From NCBI GenBank assembly GCA_035310125.1, contig DATGEP010000004.1, forward strand, positions 1 to 23,987: a stretch of DNA of 23,987 nucleotides, read 5' to 3'. Position 1 is the first letter of the stretch, and every line of letters begins with the position of its first letter. The notes under the pieces were generated by a model that saw nothing but the letters and a program-made list of their open reading frames with translations, made no database searches and was not told the origin of the DNA. Positions 6,532 to 13,694 of this stretch are shown here, piece after piece. The DNA comes from DATGEP01 sp035310125 (GTDB lineage Bacteria; Chloroflexota; Ktedonobacteria; Ktedonobacterales; JADMIN01). The translations under genes and the position numbers were made by a program.

Positions 6532-6887
6532 GCAACGAGACATTGACCGGGACATCTGCCGAGCAGCGGCACTCGGAGCAACGTCGCCAGCAGAAGGTCG
6601 GCCGCGTCGTCAGCGACAAGATGCAGAAGACTATCGTCGTCGCCGTCGAGTCTCTGAAGCGCGACCGCATCTACAAGCGGACATATAAGTACACCACCAA
6701 GTTCAAGGCTCACGACGCGGAGAATACCGCCCGTATCGGCGATATGGTGCGCATCGAGGAGACCCGGCCTCTCAGCAAAGAGAAACGCTGGCGGCTGGTC
6801 GAGATCTTGAATCGCGCGGTTCAGGTGAAATCGGTGGAAGAAGTCGTCGCCGAGCTTGAGCCAGAGCAGAACACCGAGGAGCGTTAG
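6528..6887 (+). CDS. rpsQ: 30S ribosomal protein S17
   Basis: S17 is a primary 16S-rRNA binder of the 30S body. The core is recognised by KVGRVVSDKMQKTIVVAVES, then YKYTTKFKAHDAENTARIGD, VRIEETRPLSKEKRWRLVEI. At 119 residues it is longer than the common 80-90: about 20 extra N-terminal residues (Gln/Glu/Arg-rich) and a C-terminal acidic tail (EEVVAELEPEQNTEER). The ATG at 6528 overlaps the rpmC stop as ATGA, a coupled junction. Confidence 0.96.
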   Translation: MSNETLTGTSAEQRHSEQRRQQKVGRVVSDKMQKTIVVAVESLKRDRIYKRTYKYTTKFKAHDAENTARIGDMVRIEETRPLSKEKRWRLVEILNRAVQVKSVEEVVAELEPEQNTEER

Positions 6888-6890
6888 GCC

Positions 6891-7259
6891 ATGATTCAGC
6901 CGCAAACCCGGCTCAAGGTAGCCGACAACACGGGCGCCAAGGAAATCATGTGCATTCGCATCCTGGGCGGCTCCCGCAAGAAATATGCGGAGATTGGTGA
7001 TCTTATCAAGGCGTCGGTGAAACAAGCCGCGCCAAACGGCGCCGTCAAGAAAGGCGAAGTCGTGACGGCGGTGATCGTGCGACAGGCCAAAGAGATGGGC
7101 CGGGCGGATGGCAGCTACATCCGCTTCGACGACAACGCCGCCGTCATCATCTCCGCCGGCAATAACCCGCGCGGCACCCGTATCTTTGGGCCGGTTGCCC
7201 GCGAGTTGCGTGACCGCAATTTCATGCGCATCGTCTCACTTGCGCCTGAGGTGCTATAA
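6891..7259 (+). CDS. rplN: 50S ribosomal protein L14
   Basis: L14 lies at the subunit interface, forms bridges to 16S rRNA and is the docking site of the silencing factor RsfS. The 122 residues match the family. MIQPQTRLKVADNTGAKEIM, CIRILGGS, VKKGEVVTAVIVRQAKE, YIRFDDNAAVIISAGNNPRG and TRIFGPVARELRDRNFMRIV span essentially the whole protein. ATG at 6891 follows GAGGAGC with good spacing, three bases after rpsQ. Confidence 0.98.
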   Translation: MIQPQTRLKVADNTGAKEIMCIRILGGSRKKYAEIGDLIKASVKQAAPNGAVKKGEVVTAVIVRQAKEMGRADGSYIRFDDNAAVIISAGNNPRGTRIFGPVARELRDRNFMRIVSLAPEVL

Positions 7260-7284
7260 GCGAGTCGTCACGCGGATGGAGGTG

Positions 7285-7307
7285 GTCGCGGCGCATGCTG
7301 CCGCGAC
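7285..7307 (+). promoter_or_regulatory. Hairpin in the rplN-rplX spacer
   Basis: GTCGCGGC (7285-7292) pairs perfectly with GCCGCGAC (7300-7307), with a further G-U pair and a CATGC loop. It is the main content of a 90-base spacer. There is no T-run after it, so termination is unlikely; an mRNA processing or stabilising role is possible. Confidence 0.55.
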
Positions 7308-7349
7308 ATACCGTGAGGCCAAAGGGCAAGGGAAAGAAGTCAGACCGAG

Positions 7350-7736
7350 ATGGCAATAAAAGTGAAAGAGCGCAAGCCCCTGCACCTGGCCAAGCTGCAC
7401 GTGCATAAAGGCGACACCGTTCTCGTGCTCGCGGGCAAGGACCGCGGCAAAGAGGGTACGGTGCTGCGCACATTCCCCCGCGAAGACAAGGTCATCGTCG
7501 AGGGCATCAATATCGCCAAGAAGCATGTGCGGGCAGGTCGTGGGGGAGTGCAGGCAGGCATCATCGAAAAGGCGATGCCGCTGCATGTGTCCAATGTCAT
7601 GGTGAAATGTACCGAATGTGGCCTCCCCACGCGCATCGCGCATGAGCGGGTGGAGATGGGCGCGGATCAGAAGCTGCGCACGCGCCGTGTCTGCAAGCAG
7701 TGCGGCAAGCCCATTCAAGAGCACACGAGGGATTAA
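7350..7736 (+). CDS. rplX: 50S ribosomal protein L24, zinc-ribbon type
   Basis: L24 starts 50S assembly by binding the 5' end of 23S rRNA. The KOW motif is seen as VHKGDTVLVLAGKDRGKEGTV near residues 18-38, followed by VIVEGINIAKKHVRAG. The C-terminus carries two CxxC pairs (VKCTECGLPTR and RRVCKQCGKPI), typical of the zinc-binding form. Length 128 is a little above the usual 100-110. ATG at 7350; the ribosome-binding site is only a purine-rich AAGGGAAAGAAG, 13 or more bases upstream. Confidence 0.97.
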   Translation: MAIKVKERKPLHLAKLHVHKGDTVLVLAGKDRGKEGTVLRTFPREDKVIVEGINIAKKHVRAGRGGVQAGIIEKAMPLHVSNVMVKCTECGLPTRIAHERVEMGADQKLRTRRVCKQCGKPIQEHTRD

Positions 7737-7739
7737 GCA

Positions 7740-8294
7740 GTGGCGACAACACCGCGTCTCCAAGAAAAATATAAGACCGAGGTGGTGCCGGCCCTGCAAA
7801 AAGAGTTCGGCTACACCAATATCATGCAGGTGCCGACCCTGGCGAAAGTGGTCATTAACATTGGCATGGGCGAGGCTATCGCGGATGCCAAGCGGATGGA
7901 TAACGCCGTCCGCGACCTCGGCCAGATCACCGGCCAGCGTCCCGTCGTCACGAAGGCCAAACGCTCCGTCGCGACGTTCAAGCTGCGCCAGGGAATGTCC
8001 ATTGGCTGCATGGTCACGCTCCGTGGCCAGCACATGTACGATTTCCTGGATAAGCTGATAAACGTCGCGCTGCCCCGCCTGCGCGACTTCCAGGGCGTCT
8101 CAGCGGACGCCTTCGACGGACGCGGCAACTATACGCTCGGCATCCGCGAGCAGCTCGTCTTCCCTGAGATTGACTACGACAAGGTAGACAAGGTGCGTGG
8201 CATGGAGATCACCATCGTGACCTCCGCCCATACCGACGAAGAAGGCCGGCGGCTGCTCAAGCTGCTGGGTATGCCGTTCAAGAGCGCCAAGTAA
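7740..8294 (+). CDS. rplE: 50S ribosomal protein L5
   Basis: L5 is part of the central protuberance with 5S rRNA and L18. The 184 residues fit the family. Signatures are LQEKYKTEVVPALQKEFGY, PTLAKVVINIGMGEA, ITGQRPVVTKAKRSVATFKL and GRGNYTLGIREQLVFPEIDY. The start is GTG at 7740, three bases after the rplX stop; MATTPRLQEKY matches homologues. It is followed by a 207-base structured spacer before rpsZ, an atypical break inside the spc cluster. Confidence 0.97.
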   Translation: MATTPRLQEKYKTEVVPALQKEFGYTNIMQVPTLAKVVINIGMGEAIADAKRMDNAVRDLGQITGQRPVVTKAKRSVATFKLRQGMSIGCMVTLRGQHMYDFLDKLINVALPRLRDFQGVSADAFDGRGNYTLGIREQLVFPEIDYDKVDKVRGMEITIVTSAHTDEEGRRLLKLLGMPFKSAK

Positions 8295-8352
8295 TAGTGG
8301 CGTTCGGGCGGAGGCCCGCACCCCCGACGCGTGAGCGCCAGGGCGCACGGCA

Positions 8353-8411
8353 AGAGGGTTTCGGCCCTCTCGGGCTGCCCAACCGTGTGGAACGGCCATG
8401 TATGGCCGCCA
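8353..8411 (+). promoter_or_regulatory. Leader motif copy D, upstream of rpsZ
   Basis: AGAGGGT-TTCG-GCCCTCT (8353-8370, a UUCG tetraloop on a seven-pair stem) precedes GGG-CTG-CCC (8372-8380), AACCGTG (8381-8387), six bases, and a hairpin CGGCCA-TGTA-TGGCCG (8393-8408) ending in GCCA. This closely parallels copy B before rplC with compensatory loop and stem changes. It ends 90 bases before the rpsZ start. Function unknown. Confidence 0.55.
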
Positions 8412-8423
8412 TGTATTCTTTAT

Positions 8424-8469
8424 GTCCGCGTGAGCGGGACAAAGGCCCGGAAACCGGCGCATCGCGCCG
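8424..8469 (+). promoter_or_regulatory. Two further hairpins ahead of rpsZ
   Basis: GTCCGC-GTGA-GCGGGAC (8424-8440) has a GNRA-type GUGA loop and one bulge. CGGCGC-ATC-GCGCCG (8455-8469) is a perfect six-pair stem. Both lie between leader motif copy D and the rpsZ ribosome-binding site; neither has a T-run. Confidence 0.5.
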
Positions 8470-8501
8470 AAGCCCGGTTCCTCGCCCTGGAGGGGGCAAC
8501 G

Positions 8502-8687
8502 ATGGCTAAGACATCTATGATCGTCAAGTCCCGGCGCAAGCCCAAGTTCAGCACGCAGCAGCACAACCGCTGCCAGCTCTGTGGCCGGCCCCGTGGCTAC
8601 ATCCGCAAGTTCGGCCTCTGCCGCATTTGCTTCCGTGAGCAGGCCGTCAAGGGCAACCTGCCTGGCGTCACCAAGTCAAGCTGGTAA
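8502..8687 (+). CDS. rpsZ: 30S ribosomal protein S14, zinc-binding short form
   Basis: S14 completes the 30S head next to S3, S10 and S19. The protein is the short 61-residue type with four zinc ligands, Cys24, Cys27, Cys40 and Cys43 (NRCQLCGRPRGYIRKFGLCRIC is the relevant region, residues 22-43). The reading frame is open for 57 codons upstream, but homology begins at MAKTSMIVKS and TGGAGGGGG lies just upstream of the ATG at 8502, so I place the start there. The long structured leader suggests separate control of this gene. Confidence 0.97.
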   Translation: MAKTSMIVKSRRKPKFSTQQHNRCQLCGRPRGYIRKFGLCRICFREQAVKGNLPGVTKSSW

Positions 8688-8710
8688 GGGCAGCGAGGAG
8701 CTTCATTGCG

Positions 8711-9106
8711 ATGAATATGACCGATCCCATCGCGGATATGCTGACACGCATCCGCAACGGCGTCATGGCGCGCCATACGCGCGTGATGATGCCTTCCTCC
8801 AATATGAAGGTCGCCATCGCGCGTATCCTCAAGGAAGAAGGCTACATCCGCGACTACGAGGTGATTAAGGACTCGCCGCAGGGCACCCTGCGCATCAGTC
8901 TGCGCTATGTAGACCGGCGCCCGGTGCTCCAGCAGCTCAAGCGCATCAGCAAGCCGGGCCTGCGCGTCTACACTCGCCGCGATAGCATCCCCCGCGTCCG
9001 TGGGGGGCTGGGCACGGCGATTATCTCAACGCCGCAGGGCATTATGTCGGGCCGCAAGGCGTACCAGCTTGGGCTGGGCGGCGAAGTGGTCTGCTACGTC
9101 TGGTAG
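8711..9106 (+). CDS. rpsH: 30S ribosomal protein S8
   Basis: S8 binds helix 21 of 16S rRNA and in E. coli represses the spc operon. The 131 residues match the family. DPIADMLTRIRNGVMARH, then SNMKVAIARILKEEGYI, LKRISKPGLRVYTRRDSIP and the C-terminal AIISTPQGIMSGRKAYQLG, GGEVVCYVW are canonical. Two ATG codons are close (8711 and 8717); GAGGAG at 8695-8700 spaces better with 8711. Confidence 0.98.
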   Translation: MNMTDPIADMLTRIRNGVMARHTRVMMPSSNMKVAIARILKEEGYIRDYEVIKDSPQGTLRISLRYVDRRPVLQQLKRISKPGLRVYTRRDSIPRVRGGLGTAIISTPQGIMSGRKAYQLGLGGEVVCYVW

Positions 9107-9117
9107 GAGGTGTTAGC

Positions 9118-9675
9118 ATGTCGCGTATCGGACGCGTACCCATTGCGGTGCCCTCCGGCGTGAAGGTGGATGTGGCCGCCGGCAATGTCGTGACCGTCAA
9201 AGGTCCGATGGGCACGCTCACCCGCACCTTCCCGGAGAGCATGACCATCGAGCAGGAGAACGGCACGCTCAGCGTCTCCCGGCCCGACGATTCCAAAACC
9301 CACAGGTCTCTGCATGGTCTCTCGCGCACGCTGCTCGCCAACATGGTGCAGGGCGTGAGCGCGGGCTTCACCAAGAGACTGGAGATTCAAGGCGTCGGCT
9401 ATCGTGTCGCGAAGGTGGGCGAGAACCTGGTCTTCCAGGTCGGCTTTTCCCATCCCGTCCAGGTAAATCCGCCCTCCGGCATCTCATTCAATGTTGAAAC
9501 TCCCGTCCGGTTGAGTGTCAGTGGCATTGACAAGCAGCTTGTCGGGCAGGTGGCGGCGAATATCCGCTTCATCCGCAAGCCGGAGCCATACAAAGGTAAG
9601 GGCATCCGCTATTCGGGCGAGGTGGTGCGCATGAAGGCCGGTAAGGCCGGTAAGGTCGGCGGCAAGAAGAAATGA
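9118..9675 (+). CDS. rplF: 50S ribosomal protein L6
   Basis: L6 lies near the factor-binding site beside the sarcin-ricin loop. It has two similar domains: N-terminal MSRIGRVPIAVPSGVKVDV to about residue 82, and the C-terminal half with LEIQGVGYRVAKVGENL, GFSHPVQVNPPSGI and the signature IRKPEPYKGKGIRYSGE. The 185 residues include a short Lys/Gly-rich end. AGGAGG (9105-9110) overlaps the rpsH stop and is seven bases from the ATG. Confidence 0.98.
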   Translation: MSRIGRVPIAVPSGVKVDVAAGNVVTVKGPMGTLTRTFPESMTIEQENGTLSVSRPDDSKTHRSLHGLSRTLLANMVQGVSAGFTKRLEIQGVGYRVAKVGENLVFQVGFSHPVQVNPPSGISFNVETPVRLSVSGIDKQLVGQVAANIRFIRKPEPYKGKGIRYSGEVVRMKAGKAGKVGGKKK

Positions 9676-10091
9676 TTAAGAAGCAATACGCAAACCAGTC
9701 GCGCCTGCGCCGCCACCTGCGCGTGCGCAAGAAGGTCGCCGGAACGACGCAACGGCCTCGTCTCTGCGTCTTCCGCAGCGCCACGCAGATCTACGCCCAG
9801 GTGATTGACGACAGCCAGGGGCGCACGCTCGCCGCCGCCTCCTCGCGCGATGCCGACTTCGCCGCGCTGGCCAAGACCGCCGTCACGTTCGACGGCGAAG
9901 CGCCAGCGGCTGTCAAGGGCATCGAGCAGAACCGGCGCGTGCAACAGGCGCTGGTCGTGGGCCAGCTCATCGCCCAGCGCGCCAAAGCGCAGGGCATTGA
10001 GAAGGTCGTCTTTGACCGTGGCGGCTACATCTATCACGGGCGCGTCGCGGCGCTGGCGGAGGGCGCTCGCAAGGGCGGCCTGGACTTCTAG
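9672..10091 (+). CDS. rplR: 50S ribosomal protein L18
   Basis: L18 carries 5S rRNA into the central protuberance with L5. The 139 residues are slightly longer than the usual 120; the middle (about residues 58-90) is extended. RLRRHLRVRKKVAGTTQRPR, LCVFRSATQIYAQVIDD and the C-terminal IEKVVFDRGGYIYHGRVAALAEGAR are family hallmarks. ATGA overlap with rplF and no strong own ribosome-binding site point to translational coupling. Confidence 0.97.
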   Translation: MIKKQYANQSRLRRHLRVRKKVAGTTQRPRLCVFRSATQIYAQVIDDSQGRTLAAASSRDADFAALAKTAVTFDGEAPAAVKGIEQNRRVQQALVVGQLIAQRAKAQGIEKVVFDRGGYIYHGRVAALAEGARKGGLDF

Positions 10092-10107
10092 GGCGCGAGG
10101 GAAAAAT

Positions 10108-10833
10108 ATGCCGAAGATTGACGCAAACAGGTTGAACCTGGAGGAAACGGTCGTCCAGGTCGCCCGCGTCTCCAAAGTAGTCAAAGGCGGTCGGCGCTTC
10201 AGCTATCGCGCTCTGGTGGTCGTAGGCGACCGTGCCGGACACGTGGGCGTCGGCCTGGGCAAAGCCGGCGAAGTGCCGGATGCCATCAAAAAGGGCGTCG
10301 AGGACGCCAAGAAGCGGCTGATCGAGGTGCCTCTTGTCGGTACGACGATCCCGTTTCTCGTCAAGCGGAGCTTCTCTGCCTCGGAGGTGCTGCTGAAGCC
10401 GGCATCCCCCGGCACCGGCGTCATCGCGGGCGGCGCTGTGCGCGCCGTCGTCGAGGCGGCCGGCATTCGTGACATCCTCACGAAGTCGCTGGGCAGCTCG
10501 AACTCGCTGAACACGGTGCTGGCCGCCATCGAGTGCCTGCGTGAGCTGCGCTCGTTCGAATCCGAGGCCGCGCGCCGTGGGCGCACCGTTGCTGACCTCG
10601 TGGGCGCCAAGCATGCCGGCCGCATCGCCGCCGCGACCGCCGAAGCCGCCGCCTACGTCCCACCTGAGCGGCAGGACCGTGAAGAGCGTGGTTCCGGCGG
10701 CGGCCGTGGGGGCCCCGGAGGCCGAGGTGGTCCTGGCGGCGGCCGCGGCGGTCCTGGTGGCGCTGGTGGTCGCGGCGGTCCCGGCGGCGGACGGGGTGGC
10801 CCTGGTGGTGGCAGCCGTGGCGGCCGGCCATAA
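10108..10833 (+). CDS. rpsE: 30S ribosomal protein S5 with RGG-like C-terminal tail
   Basis: S5 contributes to decoding fidelity and mRNA unwinding at the entry channel. The protein is 241 residues against about 165 for the usual core. Core signatures are EETVVQVARVSKVVKGGRRF, ALVVVGDRAGHVGVGLGKAGEVPDAI (in the region 36-60) and PASPGTGVIAGGAVRAVVEAAG. After an Ala-rich linker, residues about 194-241 are nearly all Gly, Arg and Pro (GGRGGPGG units). The start is ATG 10108, with GAGGGA upstream; the frame is open earlier but overlaps rplR. The tail is similar in style to that of S3. Confidence 0.97.
   Translation: MPKIDANRLNLEETVVQVARVSKVVKGGRRFSYRALVVVGDRAGHVGVGLGKAGEVPDAIKKGVEDAKKRLIEVPLVGTTIPFLVKRSFSASEVLLKPASPGTGVIAGGAVRAVVEAAGIRDILTKSLGSSNSLNTVLAAIECLRELRSFESEAARRGRTVADLVGAKHAGRIAAATAEAAAYVPPERQDREERGSGGGRGGPGGRGGPGGGRGGPGGAGGRGGPGGGRGGPGGGSRGGRP
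10691..10832 (+). repeat. GGC-rich repeats coding the S5 tail
   Basis: Imperfect repeats such as GGCGGCCGTGGGGGCCCC and GGCGGTCCTGGTGGC fill the last part of rpsE and code for Gly-Gly-Arg-Gly-Gly-Pro. Units are multiples of three, so length change would preserve the frame. High G on the coding strand could also slow polymerases. Confidence 0.7.
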
Positions 10834-10857
10834 GCGGCCTCTGAGTCTCCTCCTCCT

Positions 10858-10997
10858 CGCGTGCTGCGCACGCGGCGTAGCGAGCGACCACAGGGACGCG
10901 CAATGGGCGCGGAGCGCAGCGGCGAGGCAGCGGTGAGGTTGGCGTGAAAAACCGAGTGAATGCCGGCAACAAGCGGGATGACCTTCGTTTTTCGCGC
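10858..10997 (+). promoter_or_regulatory. Structured rpsE-rpmD spacer
   Basis: The 214-base spacer 10834-11047 has no convincing gene. It contains CGCGTGC-TGC-GCACGCG (10858-10874) and a long stem, GCGTGAAAAAC (10942-10952) with GTTTTTCGCGC (10987-10997), 11 pairs with one G-U. Its 34-base loop holds the palindrome TGCCGGCA. The T5 inside the 3' arm is not after the stem, so this is not a standard terminator. Confidence 0.5.
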
Positions 10998-11017
10998 TGG
11001 CCCTCAAGTGCGCCAGG

Positions 11018-11026
11018 TGTTACAAT
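11018..11026 (+). promoter_or_regulatory. Candidate extended -10 promoter before rpmD
   Basis: TGTTACAAT (11018-11026) fits an extended -10 (TGnTACAAT), about 21 bases before the rpmD ATG. No good -35 box is present at 16-18 bases upstream. If real, transcription would start only some 15 bases before rpmD. A similar TGGTACAAT occurs at 23897-23905. Confidence 0.35.
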
Positions 11027-11047
11027 GGCGCATGGAGCGACGAAACT

Positions 11048-11233
11048 ATGACAAAGTTGAAGATAACCTATACCAAGAGCGCTATCGGGTATAACGCCAA
11101 GCAAAGGGCGACAATCCAGGCGCTCGGCTTGCGCCGGCTGCATCATTCAGTCGAGCATATGGATTCGCCCGTGATTCGCGGCATGGTGAACAAAGTGTCG
11201 CATCTCGTGCGTGTTGAGGAGGTGGCGGAATGA
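11048..11233 (+). CDS. rpmD: 50S ribosomal protein L30
   Basis: L30 is a small surface protein of the 50S subunit. All 61 residues fit the bacterial family: KLKITYTKSAIGYNAKQRAT, IQALGLRRLHHSVEHMDSPV and IRGMVNKVSHLVRVEEV. ATG at 11048 has GGAGCGA upstream. The gene overlaps rplO by ATGA. It follows an unusually long structured spacer after rpsE. Confidence 0.97.
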   Translation: MTKLKITYTKSAIGYNAKQRATIQALGLRRLHHSVEHMDSPVIRGMVNKVSHLVRVEEVAE

Positions 11234-11736
11234 GGCTCTCCGACCTGCAGCCGGCTCCCGGCTCGCGCCACCGCCGCAAGCGCGTGGGCCGTGGCCCTGG
11301 CTCCGGCCACGAAAAAACGTCAGGCCGCGGCCAGAAGGGCCAGAAGGCGCGTACTGGCTCAAGCATCCCGGCATACTTCGAGGGCGGCCAGAATCGCTTC
11401 TCGCAGCGCATGCCGTACCTGAGCGGTTTCAAGAATCCCTTCCGCAAGGAGTACATTATCGTCAATCTGGGCGATCTCGTGGTCTATGAGGCCGGCGAGA
11501 CGGTCAATGGCGAAACACTCGCGCAAAAGGGATTGATCCGACCGAGCAAAGCCAAGGACCTTCTCAAGGTGCTGGGCAACGGCTCCATTGATCGCGCGCT
11601 GACCGTCTCGGCGCACAAAGTCTCCGCCACGGCCCGCCAGCAGATCGAGGCGGCCGGCGGCACCGTCACGCTTCTCGAAATGCGCAGCTTCCCCAAGACG
11701 AAGCGGAGCAAGAAGGAAGCGCCCGCACCGGCATAG
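11230..11736 (+). CDS. rplO: 50S ribosomal protein L15
   Basis: L15 is a late-assembly 50S protein with a long basic N-terminal extension buried in rRNA. MRLSDLQPAPGSRHRRKRVG, RGPGSGHEKTSGRGQKGQKA (about 21-40) and FEGGQNRFSQRMPYLSGFKN are diagnostic. The C-terminal globular part ends with a Lys/Pro/Ala-rich stretch; total 168 residues, slightly above the usual 145-150. ATG overlaps the rpmD stop (ATGA), with AGGAGGTGG just upstream. Confidence 0.97.
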   Translation: MRLSDLQPAPGSRHRRKRVGRGPGSGHEKTSGRGQKGQKARTGSSIPAYFEGGQNRFSQRMPYLSGFKNPFRKEYIIVNLGDLVVYEAGETVNGETLAQKGLIRPSKAKDLLKVLGNGSIDRALTVSAHKVSATARQQIEAAGGTVTLLEMRSFPKTKRSKKEAPAPA

Positions 11737-11794
11737 TCTCTTGCGACGAGCGGTTTTCTCAGTGAGTATGTCGTACCATTCGACGTAGTCCTCT

Positions 11795-11823
11795 GTGAGC
11801 GGAGCCGCTCGCCACGCATTTTT
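11795..11823 (+). terminator. Possible weak terminator/attenuator before secY
   Basis: GTGAGCG (11795-11801) pairs with CGCTCGC (11806-11812) around a GAGC loop, and a T5 run lies at 11819-11823 after six unpaired bases. The gap and short T-run make it weak; it could attenuate rather than end transcription into secY. Confidence 0.3.
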
Positions 11824-11865
11824 CGCTGGCTTATCACCTAAACACGGTTTTTTCTGGAGGCGAGT

Positions 11866-13203
11866 ATGTGGAACCGCTTGCGCAGCATGTGGACCATCCC
11901 GGATCTGCGCAATAAGATCCTCTTCACTCTTATCATGCTGCTCATCTTCCGGGTGGTGGCCTACGTGCCCGTCCCTGGAATTGACCCGGCGTCCCTCAAC
12001 AAGATTATCAGCACCAAAGGCGGCTCGCTCAATCAGCTTTTCGGTCTGATTGACGTCTTCTCCGGTGGCTCCCTCCAGAATTTCGGCATCCTGGCGATGG
12101 GCGTCTATCCCTACATCACCGCCAGCATCGTCGTTCAGCTCCTTCAGCCGATCATCCCCAAGATGGAAGCCCTCTCGCGTGAGGGCGAGTCTGGTCAGAA
12201 CAAGCTCTCGCAGATCACCCGCTACATCACCGTGCCGCTGGCGTTGCTTCAGGCATTCGGGCAGATGGCGCTGCTGGTGAATGTCGGCGCGATCACGAAC
12301 TCCCAGTTCAACCTCTTCAATGGCGCGACCGCCATCCCGACCCTCTCGACGCTGGCCACGCTGACCGCCGGCACGATGTTCCTGGTGTGGCTTGGCGAGC
12401 TGATCACTGAGAATGGCATCGGCAACGGCATCTCGCTCATCATCTTCGCCAACATCATGGTGAAGATCCCGCAGACCATCGGTACCGCCTTGGTCAGCAC
12501 CAGTGCGACCGGCGGCAGCGCCAACACCGGCGGCCTCGTCTCCCTGGTCTTCATCATCGGCCTTGGCCTCGCGATGGCCTACTCCATGGTCATGGTCTAT
12601 CTGGCCCAGCGCCGCGTGCCGGTTCAATATCCCACGAAGCGCCGCATGTTCTCCGGGGTCCGCACCGGCCAGCAGACAACTTACATCCCGCTCCAGGTCA
12701 ACAGCGCCGGCATGATCCCGCTGATCTTTGCCAGCTCCATCCTGCTGCTTCCCACCGTCCTCGCCAACTACCTCGCGTTCAGCACCAAATCAACCCTGCG
12801 CGATTGGTTCAATAACGCGCGCCTCTGGCTCGACCAATCCAACTGGTATTACTGGGTCATCTACGGTGGACTGGTCGCTCTCTTCACCTTCTTCTACGCC
12901 ACCGTCGTGTGGGACCAGCAAAATATCGCGGACAACCTCCAGAAACAAGGAGCGTTCGTTCCGGGTATCCGGCCCGGCGAGCCGACGCGCGAGCACCTCA
13001 AAAAGATTCTCTATCGCATCACGTTCGGTGGCGCCGTCTTCCTGGGCATCGTCTCCATCGCGCCCGCGCTGGTCAGCACCAACCAGGCGAATCAGGTCGT
13101 CAGCGCCGCCTCCTTCCTCATCGTGGTTGGCGTGGTGCTCGATACCGTCAAGCAGATGGAAGCGCAGATGGTCATGCGCAACTACTCCGGCTTCCTGACC
13201 TAG
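11866..13203 (+). CDS. secY: Protein translocase channel subunit SecY
   Basis: SecY is the membrane pore of the SecYEG translocon, exporting or inserting nascent proteins. The 445 residues fit the family with ten predicted membrane helices. The first lies at about residues 17-34 and is followed by VPVPGID. ILAMGVYPYITASIVVQLLQ (helix 2 region), EGESGQNKLSQITRYIT (cytosolic loop), GIGNGISLIIFANI and FVPGIRPGEPTREHLKKIL are typical conserved blocks. The ATG at 11866 has CTGGAGGCGAG upstream. Its place between rplO and adk is standard. Confidence 0.98.
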   Translation: MWNRLRSMWTIPDLRNKILFTLIMLLIFRVVAYVPVPGIDPASLNKIISTKGGSLNQLFGLIDVFSGGSLQNFGILAMGVYPYITASIVVQLLQPIIPKMEALSREGESGQNKLSQITRYITVPLALLQAFGQMALLVNVGAITNSQFNLFNGATAIPTLSTLATLTAGTMFLVWLGELITENGIGNGISLIIFANIMVKIPQTIGTALVSTSATGGSANTGGLVSLVFIIGLGLAMAYSMVMVYLAQRRVPVQYPTKRRMFSGVRTGQQTTYIPLQVNSAGMIPLIFASSILLLPTVLANYLAFSTKSTLRDWFNNARLWLDQSNWYYWVIYGGLVALFTFFYATVVWDQQNIADNLQKQGAFVPGIRPGEPTREHLKKILYRITFGGAVFLGIVSIAPALVSTNQANQVVSAASFLIVVGVVLDTVKQMEAQMVMRNYSGFLT

Positions 13204-13694
13204 CTGGCATTCTCGTTGATATATGGGGTGGGTCGGGTATTCGCGCCCGCGAGGCTGGCGGGAATACCAGCCGCCAGCCCCCAGTTTGATGCGACCGACG
13301 CGGCGCCCGCGCTACGATGGGCGCCGCATCGTTCTCTCATCGTTCTTTCGGCACTTCCCTTGCGAAGAGGGACAATGGTTAGGCCTTCTCCGGCAGGCTT
13401 TCGCGGAGAATAGCAGGTGAAGGTCTACCAATGCCGGCCAGATTTTTCGTAAAATATGCGTGGTCGGACGCGACTTCTCACACAGCGCGCTCAGCCCGCG
13501 TTCTTTGCTTTTTGTGACGTTCCCCCGCTGTGCCGCCGGATTCGACGGCACTGGAAGCGCCGCCTTCTGGCTGGAATGTGCGTTTTGGCCGTTCCCGCTC
13601 GGAGTGATGGCGCCTCGGTGATACGCTCATCACAACGGGGTGGTGAGCTAGCCCTGGTATCGGGTTAGGGTGCCGGGACTGTGCGGAGGTAGCC
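13204..13694 (+). other. 491-base secY-adk spacer with several hairpins, no gene seen
   Basis: No credible coding region is found; the short overlapping open frames here lack ribosome-binding sites and familiar sequence. Hairpins: GGCTGGCGG/CCGCCAGCC (13253-13279), GCGGCGCCC/GGGCGCCGC (13300-13327), TTCTCCG/CGGAGAA (13386-13410), GTGCCG/CGGCAC (13530-13551) and GTGAT/ATCAC (13618-13633). T-rich stretches near 13329-13351 and 13500-13515 follow two of the structures. A TAAAAT at 13450-13455 lacks a -35 partner. The region could contain termination and re-initiation signals between secY and adk. Confidence 0.6.
13253..13327 (+). terminator. Two strong consecutive stems after secY, possible terminator
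   Basis: Two perfect nine-pair stems follow the secY stop: 13253-13261 with 13271-13279, and 13300-13308 with 13319-13327. The bases after the second stem (ATCGTTCTCTCATCGTTCTT) are fairly T-rich but broken by C and A. This may be a weak intrinsic terminator or processing site. Confidence 0.35.

Noticed and set aside
8331..8501. Extended N-terminus of S14
   Set aside because: The zinc-type S14 begins at MAKTSMIVKS; the upstream bases form the structured leader.
13216..13420. Short overlapping open frames in the secY-adk spacer
   Set aside because: Random-looking products in two frames over hairpins, with no ribosome-binding site.
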